The notes under the pieces: model-generated
The model's database searches: none
What the model saw: the letters and a program-made list of their open reading frames with translations, nothing else
What the model was told of the DNA's origin: nothing
Shown: one piece after another, positions 12,731 to 16,318 of the stretch
Numbering within the stretch: position 1 is the first letter of the stretch
Layout of the letters: every line of letters starts with the position of its first letter
Source: Olsenella_K sp051878835
Lineage (GTDB): Bacteria; Actinomycetota; Coriobacteriia; Coriobacteriales; Atopobiaceae
Length of the DNA stretch: 16,318 bases
NCBI GenBank assembly: GCA_051878835.1
Contig: JBJEKW010000019.1
Span: 1 to 16,318 of the forward strand
Direction: 5' to 3'
Translations under genes and position numbers: made by a program

Positions 12731-13810
12731 CTACCTCTGCGTGGAGACCTCTCCGGCCGAGAGGTCCACGATGCGCTCGGTGCTGCCGGCAGCCAGCGCC
12801 TGCACCTGCGCCCAGATGGTGGGGTCCACGACGACGCCCTCGCGCAGGTTCTGCTGGCGGCGCTCCAGGGTGTGCTCGCCGGGGTAGGCCACGGGTCGGC
12901 CGGCGTCCACGGGCACGGTTGCATGCGCCGCGTCGATGCGCTGGTCCAGCATCTGCTGCACCTGCTCCTCGCTTCCGAACAGGTACGGGTCCAGGGCAAT
13001 GAACACCTGGCAGGCGCCGGTGCACGAGCCGCGCCCCTCGGCGTCCATGACGCTGCCAGACTTGCCGCCCGAAAGCGCCGCGGCGGCCAGGTCCAGCGCC
13101 AGCGCCATGCCCGAGCCCTTCCAGTAGCCGGCGGGCAGTATGCGGTGCGACTCCTCGATGGCGGCTGGGTCGCGCGTCAGCTGGCCCTGCGCGTCGTAGC
13201 CACCGTCGAAGGGCAGCTGCCGCCCGGCAAGCCGGTAGGTGCCAATCTTTCCCCAGGAGAACTGGCTCATGGCCATGTCCAGCACCACGGGGCCCTTCTG
13301 GCGGGGAATCCCCAGACAGAAGGGGTTGTTTCCGACGCCGGGCTCCGTGGAGCCCCACAGGGGCATCGAGCTTTCGGTGTTCGTCCAGCACAGGGCGACG
13401 TATCCCGCCCGCGCGGCCTGCCAGGCGTAGCTGCCACCGCGCATCCAGTGCGTGGTGTTGCGCAGGGCGACGCAGCCGATGCCGTGGTCCTTCGCCAGCT
13501 CCACGGCGCGCCCCATGCAGAACCGGGCGTTCGTGATGCCAGGCCCCAGATGGCCGTCGTAGTTCTCTACGGCCCCACGGGCGCCCACCAGCTCCGGCTT
13601 GGCCTCGGGGTCTACCCAGCCGCGGCGCACGTAGTCTATGAAGCGCGGCACGCGGTTGAGCCCGTGGCTCTGCACGCCGTCCAGCGAGGACTCGGCATGC
13701 GTGCGGGCGCACTCCTCGGCAACGTCCTCAGGCAGGCCCGCGTTCAGCAGGGCCTGCCTGATGGTGGACTTCAGCTGTTCAAACGGTACGCGCAGGGGCT
13801 CGTCAGCCAT
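12731..13810 (-). CDS. dlgD: Ldh2-family NAD(P)-dependent dehydrogenase, 2,3-diketo-L-gulonate reductase-like
   Basis: 359-aa cytoplasmic oxidoreductase of the malate/L-sulfolactate/ureidoglycolate dehydrogenase (Ldh2) family, whose members reduce 2-keto acids. It matches what I know of E. coli YiaK/DlgD closely: VPFEQLK at the start, SHGLNR (48-53, catalytic His49 equal to His44 of YiaK), HWMRGGSYAWQAA (121-133), CWTNTESSMPLWG (141-153), RLAGRQLPFDGG (193-204) and ILPAGYWKGSGM (224-235). DlgD reduces 2,3-diketo-L-gulonate in ascorbate/L-lyxose-related catabolism. ATG at 13810 has AGGAG 5 nt upstream; the open frame beyond it is in another gene's territory and is not real. No yia transport or kinase genes are adjacent. 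A sulfolactate dehydrogenase role is conceivable given the ComB-like gene downstream, but the sequence favours the sugar-acid reductase group. Confidence 0.85.
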   Translation of the reverse strand: MADEPLRVPFEQLKSTIRQALLNAGLPEDVAEECARTHAESSLDGVQSHGLNRVPRFIDYVRRGWVDPEAKPELVGARGAVENYDGHLGPGITNARFCMGRAVELAKDHGIGCVALRNTTHWMRGGSYAWQAARAGYVALCWTNTESSMPLWGSTEPGVGNNPFCLGIPRQKGPVVLDMAMSQFSWGKIGTYRLAGRQLPFDGGYDAQGQLTRDPAAIEESHRILPAGYWKGSGMALALDLAAAALSGGKSGSVMDAEGRGSCTGACQVFIALDPYLFGSEEQVQQMLDQRIDAAHATVPVDAGRPVAYPGEHTLERRQQNLREGVVVDPTIWAQVQALAAGSTERIVDLSAGEVSTQR

Positions 13811-13848
13811 GTGGTCTCCTCGCATCGGACTTTCGCTTTTCCGTGACC

Positions 13849-13857
13849 AGACTAGCA
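13849..13857 (-). promoter_or_regulatory. Candidate extended -10 promoter of the dlgD-like gene
   Basis: On the minus strand this reads TGCTAGTCT (TGn plus TAGTCT), about 40 bp upstream of the ATG at 13810. It differs by one base from the candidate upstream of the SDR gene. No clear -35 is seen. Confidence 0.35.
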
Positions 13858-13871
13858 CCAAGCCAACGCGG

Positions 13872-13923
13872 GTGGTGACTCGCGTGAGCCACTTGCCCGC
13901 ACGAGCTGCCCGCCCGTGCGGGC
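13872..13923 (-). terminator. Hairpins after the ABC exporter/alkyltransferase operon
   Basis: GCCCGCAC (13895-13902) and GTGCGGGC (13916-13923) form a perfect 8-bp stem with a 13-nt loop, 45 nt past the alkyltransferase stop on the minus strand. A second smaller stem (GTGG plus CTC with GAG plus CCAC, 13872-13892) follows. There is no T-run, so this is a plausible but unproven terminator. Confidence 0.45.
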
Positions 13924-13968
13924 GCCCCGCCCACAGCCACAGCCGTCCGCGGCTACGGCCTCGCCGCG

Positions 13969-14286
13969 CTACGCCTCCCACTGGAAGCGCCGCATGTCGA
14001 CCTTTCCGCTGGGCAAGAAGCCCACGCCTTCCTCCTGCAGCATCCGGCGCTGCTGGCCGGGGCCCCCGAAGGCGAACCCCGGGGCCAGGCTGCCGTCTGC
14101 GAACACGACCCGGTGGCACGGCACCCCGCCGGCCATGCCAGGGCTGGAGTGCATGGCAAACCCCACGAAGCGCGCCTTGCGGGGCTCGCCCATCATGCGC
14201 GCCACCTGGCCGTACGTTGCCACGCGACCGCGCGGGATCTGCCGCACTATGTCGTAGGCCCTCTGAAAGAACGCCTCGTCTGCCAT
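13969..14286 (-). CDS. One-domain MGMT / alkyltransferase-like DNA repair protein
   Basis: 105-aa protein equal to just the C-terminal DNA-binding domain of O6-alkylguanine-DNA alkyltransferase; the N-terminal domain of full-length Ada/Ogt enzymes is absent. Visible are the helix-turn-helix region IPRGRVATYGQVARMMG, the Arg-finger area and the active-site block GVPCHRVV, followed by the glycine-rich GFAFGGPGQQRRML. Alkyltransferase-like (ATL) proteins of this size usually have Trp in place of the Cys and only flag lesions for excision repair; here the Cys is kept, so methyl transfer remains possible. ATG at 14286 has GAAGG 5 nt upstream and is preferred to GTG at 14304, which lacks a ribosome site. 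It lies 27 bp behind the ABC exporter gene, so is probably transcribed with it. Confidence 0.88.
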   Translation of the reverse strand: MADEAFFQRAYDIVRQIPRGRVATYGQVARMMGEPRKARFVGFAMHSSPGMAGGVPCHRVVFADGSLAPGFAFGGPGQQRRMLQEEGVGFLPSGKVDMRRFQWEA

Positions 14287-14313
14287 GATGTCCTTCTTTC
14301 CCACGACGGGAGC

Positions 14314-16182
14314 CTACGCGAACTGGCTGCGATACAGCTGCGCGTATGCCCCGTCTAGCCGCATGAGCTGGGCGTGAGTGCCCTTCTCGACGATGGTGCC
14401 GTGGTCCATCACCAGTATGAGGTCAGCGTCCACGACGGTCGAGAGCCTGTGGGCGATGACGAAGCTGGTGCGGCCAGCCATGAGCGCCTCCATGGCGCGC
14501 GTGATGGCCTGTTCGGTGCGGGTGTCCACGCTGGAGGTGGCCTCGTCCAGGATCAGTATGGCCGGGTCGCACAGCATGGCGCGGGCAATGGTCAGCAGCT
14601 GCCGCTGGCCCTGGCTGATGCCGTCGTCCTCGTCCAGCACGGTGTCGTAGCCCTGTGGCAGCGTGCGCACGAAGTAGTCCACATGCGCCGCGCGGCCCGC
14701 CTGCTCCACCTGCTCCCTGGTGGCCCCGGGCCTTCCGAACGCGATGTTCTCCGCAATGGTGCCCTGGAACAGCCAGGCGTCCTGCAGCACCATGCCGAAC
14801 TGCGCGCGCAGCTGGCTCACGGGCAGCCGGCGCGTGTCCACGCCGTCCAGCGTGATGCGCCCGTCCCACACCTCGTAGAAACGCATCAGCAGGTTCACCA
14901 GCGTGGTCTTCCCCGCGCCCGTGGCGCCCACTATGGCCACCTTCTGGCCGGGCTCCACCGTCAGGTTGACGTCGTGCATGAGCTCGGAGTCGGGGGCATA
15001 GCCAAAGCGCACGTGCTCGAAGGCCACGCGTCCGCGAACCGGCGAGGGCAGCTGCGCGGGCCGCTCCGGGTCGGCATGCACCTCGTCCTGGTCCAGCAGG
15101 GCAAACACGCGCTCCGCAGCCGCCAGGGCCGACTGCAGCATGTTCACCGTCAGCGACAGCTCGGTCAGGGGCTCCGAGGCGCCCATGACGTACTGGAAGA
15201 ACGCCTGGAACCCGCCGACGCTCATGCGGCCCGCCAGCAGCATGCCGCCCGCCAGCAGGGCAATGACCACCTGGCCCAGGCGGCCCAGCAGGCGCACCGC
15301 GGGAGACACGGCATTCGTCAGGAAGTCGGCGTTCGCGCTGGCGCGCGCCAGCTCGTCAGCCTGGTCGGACACCTCCTGCAGGCTGCGCCGCTCCAGACCG
15401 TAGGCCTTCACGACGACGCGACCCGTGTACGCCTCCTCCACCGTGCCGGTGAGCGCGCCCATGACCTCCTGGCGCCTGCCGGCGGCGCGCAGCGTGCGGG
15501 CCGACAGCACCTTTGTCAGCAGCAGCGCCAGCGCGGCAAACGCCACGAACACCAGGGCCAGCACCCAGCCGTACACGAACATCATGGCCACGTTGCCCAC
15601 CAGGGAGCACGCGGCGATGATCAGCTGCAGGAGGCCGCGCTGCATGACCTGCGACACCTGGTCCAGGTCGTTCGTGGCGCGGCTGATGAGGTCGCCCGGC
15701 TGGTGCGCGTCCAGGAAGCTCAGGGGCAGAAGCTGCAGCTTGCGCGACAGCATCTGCCTCAGCTGCAGGTTCAGGCGCTCCGCAAACGAGGCCATGGCTA
15801 GGGCCTGCACGGCGTAGAACGCCCACGCCACGGTCCAGATGCCCAGGTACACGAGCATCTGCGTGCCGCCGTTGTCCAGACCGACCACGTAGGTGCCGCC
15901 GGCGTCCACCGTCTGCCGGATGTTGGCCCACACCACGTCCACCACGGTGGCGCTGTACGTGGCCGCGACGATGCTTCCCGCCACGTACAGCACGGCGCAG
16001 ATGGCGGCCACCACCAGGCGCCAGTGCTGGTCGCGCGCCGCCCGCCACAGGCGGCGCGCCGTCCCCAGCGCGTCCTGGGGGACGTCCTCCTGGCTGGACT
16101 CATCGACTTGCTGGTCGGCCGTCAAGCTGGCCGAGTCCTTCTTGCGCTCCTGGTGCTCGGAGCTCGGCTGTGCGCTACTCAT
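14314..16182 (-). CDS. ABC exporter half-transporter (permease fused to ATPase), second subunit
   Basis: 622-aa inner-membrane exporter subunit of the MsbA/LmrA/BmrCD class: a hydrophilic N-terminal tail of about 45 residues rich in Ser, Glu and Gln, six membrane segments (about 55-340), then the nucleotide-binding domain. Walker A is GATGAGKT (419-426), Q-loop Gln467, signature ISQGQRQ (522-528), Walker B ILILDE (542-547) with catalytic Glu547, and H-loop His578. ISQGQ replaces LSGGQ, common in one partner of heterodimeric exporters. It overlaps the upstream ABC gene by 8 bp (ATGAGTAG), so the two are probably translated together and form a heterodimer. Substrate (drug, lipid or peptide) cannot be told from sequence. 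Confidence 0.93.
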   Translation of the reverse strand: MSSAQPSSEHQERKKDSASLTADQQVDESSQEDVPQDALGTARRLWRAARDQHWRLVVAAICAVLYVAGSIVAATYSATVVDVVWANIRQTVDAGGTYVVGLDNGGTQMLVYLGIWTVAWAFYAVQALAMASFAERLNLQLRQMLSRKLQLLPLSFLDAHQPGDLISRATNDLDQVSQVMQRGLLQLIIAACSLVGNVAMMFVYGWVLALVFVAFAALALLLTKVLSARTLRAAGRRQEVMGALTGTVEEAYTGRVVVKAYGLERRSLQEVSDQADELARASANADFLTNAVSPAVRLLGRLGQVVIALLAGGMLLAGRMSVGGFQAFFQYVMGASEPLTELSLTVNMLQSALAAAERVFALLDQDEVHADPERPAQLPSPVRGRVAFEHVRFGYAPDSELMHDVNLTVEPGQKVAIVGATGAGKTTLVNLLMRFYEVWDGRITLDGVDTRRLPVSQLRAQFGMVLQDAWLFQGTIAENIAFGRPGATREQVEQAGRAAHVDYFVRTLPQGYDTVLDEDDGISQGQRQLLTIARAMLCDPAILILDEATSSVDTRTEQAITRAMEALMAGRTSFVIAHRLSTVVDADLILVMDHGTIVEKGTHAQLMRLDGAYAQLYRSQFA

Positions 16183-16318
16183 CTGCGTCGCCTCCCCTCG
16201 TCTGGGACTCCACGATGTCCTGGTACGTGGGGCACGTCCGCATCAGCTGCTGGTGCGTGCCCCTGCCCACCACGCGTCCGTCGTCCAGGACCACTATCTG
16301 GTCGGCGTCGCGGATGGT
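16175..16318 (-). CDS. C-terminal end of a partner ABC exporter half-transporter (5' part outside window)
   Basis: The last 47 codons of a gene entering from the right edge. The visible residues TIRDADQIVVLDDGRVVGRGTH are the stretch that follows the H-loop in ABC ATPase domains, then HQQLMRTCPTYQDIVESQ, typical of exporter C-termini. Only the tail is present, so no domain count is possible. Its stop lies inside the start of the next gene (8-bp overlap), indicating a two-subunit exporter. Confidence 0.85.
   Translation of the reverse strand, partial: TIRDADQIVVLDDGRVVGRGTHQQLMRTCPTYQDIVESQTRGGDADE

Noticed and set aside
13811..14119. Extension of the dlgD-like frame upstream to 14119
   Set aside because: It overlaps the alkyltransferase gene in another frame, and the ATG at 13810 has AGGAG at ideal distance and gives the family's normal start.
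1..16318. tRNA, rRNA, CRISPR arrays, insertion sequences, integrase or phage genes
   Set aside because: Looked for on both strands by eye and none seen; the window appears to be ordinary chromosomal metabolic and transport genes.

Overview
The window is high-GC bacterial DNA with dense, mostly minus-strand gene packing, GTG and TTG starts, and short stop/start overlaps. The gene set suggests an anaerobic, amino-acid-using actinobacterium: oxygen-sensitive indolepyruvate:ferredoxin oxidoreductase, arylacetate-CoA ligase, a GlpF-type channel and heterodimeric ABC exporters. A member of the Coriobacteriia (Olsenella/Atopobiaceae type) is my best guess. That assignment is inference, since no rRNA or marker gene is present.

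Layout. (1) 1-5271, minus strand: iorA and iorB overlap by 4 bp (GTGA), paaK follows, and after a perfect 10-bp hairpin comes a surface-anchored ComEC-type metallo-beta-lactamase-fold protein that runs off the left edge. iorAB-paaK forms an arylpyruvate/arylacetyl-CoA module. It can run oxidatively (aromatic amino acid fermentation to arylacetates) or reductively (aryl acid salvage into aromatic amino acids). (2) 5272-5483: a non-coding stretch with a candidate ior promoter, a TGAACA/TGTTCA operator-like cluster and a 64-bp palindromic repeat. (3) 5484-8240, minus: an MgtA-type P-type ATPase with a long structured leader. (4) 8241-8900: a 660-bp non-coding divergent region. (5) 8901-9698, plus: a Cof-type HAD phosphatase, the only plus-strand gene, ending one base from the convergent SDR oxidoreductase at 9700-10500. 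(6) 10759-11484, minus: a GlpF-like aquaglyceroporin whose second NPA motif reads NQA. (7) 11909-13810, minus: a 2,3-diketo-L-gulonate-reductase-like Ldh2-family enzyme followed by a ComB-family phosphosulfolactate phosphatase, separated by a second, diverged copy of the palindromic repeat. (8) 13969 to the right edge, minus: the end of one ABC exporter half, a complete second half overlapping it by 8 bp, then a one-domain MGMT/alkyltransferase-like protein.

No tRNA, rRNA, CRISPR array, insertion sequence or phage gene is visible. I found no clearly novel multi-gene system. The items most worth a second look are the related intergenic palindromes, the ior-paaK module with its upstream operator-like repeats, the NQA channel, the ComB/Ldh2 pairing, and the long mgtA leader. 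Functions are assigned by reading motifs by eye; nothing was searched against a database.
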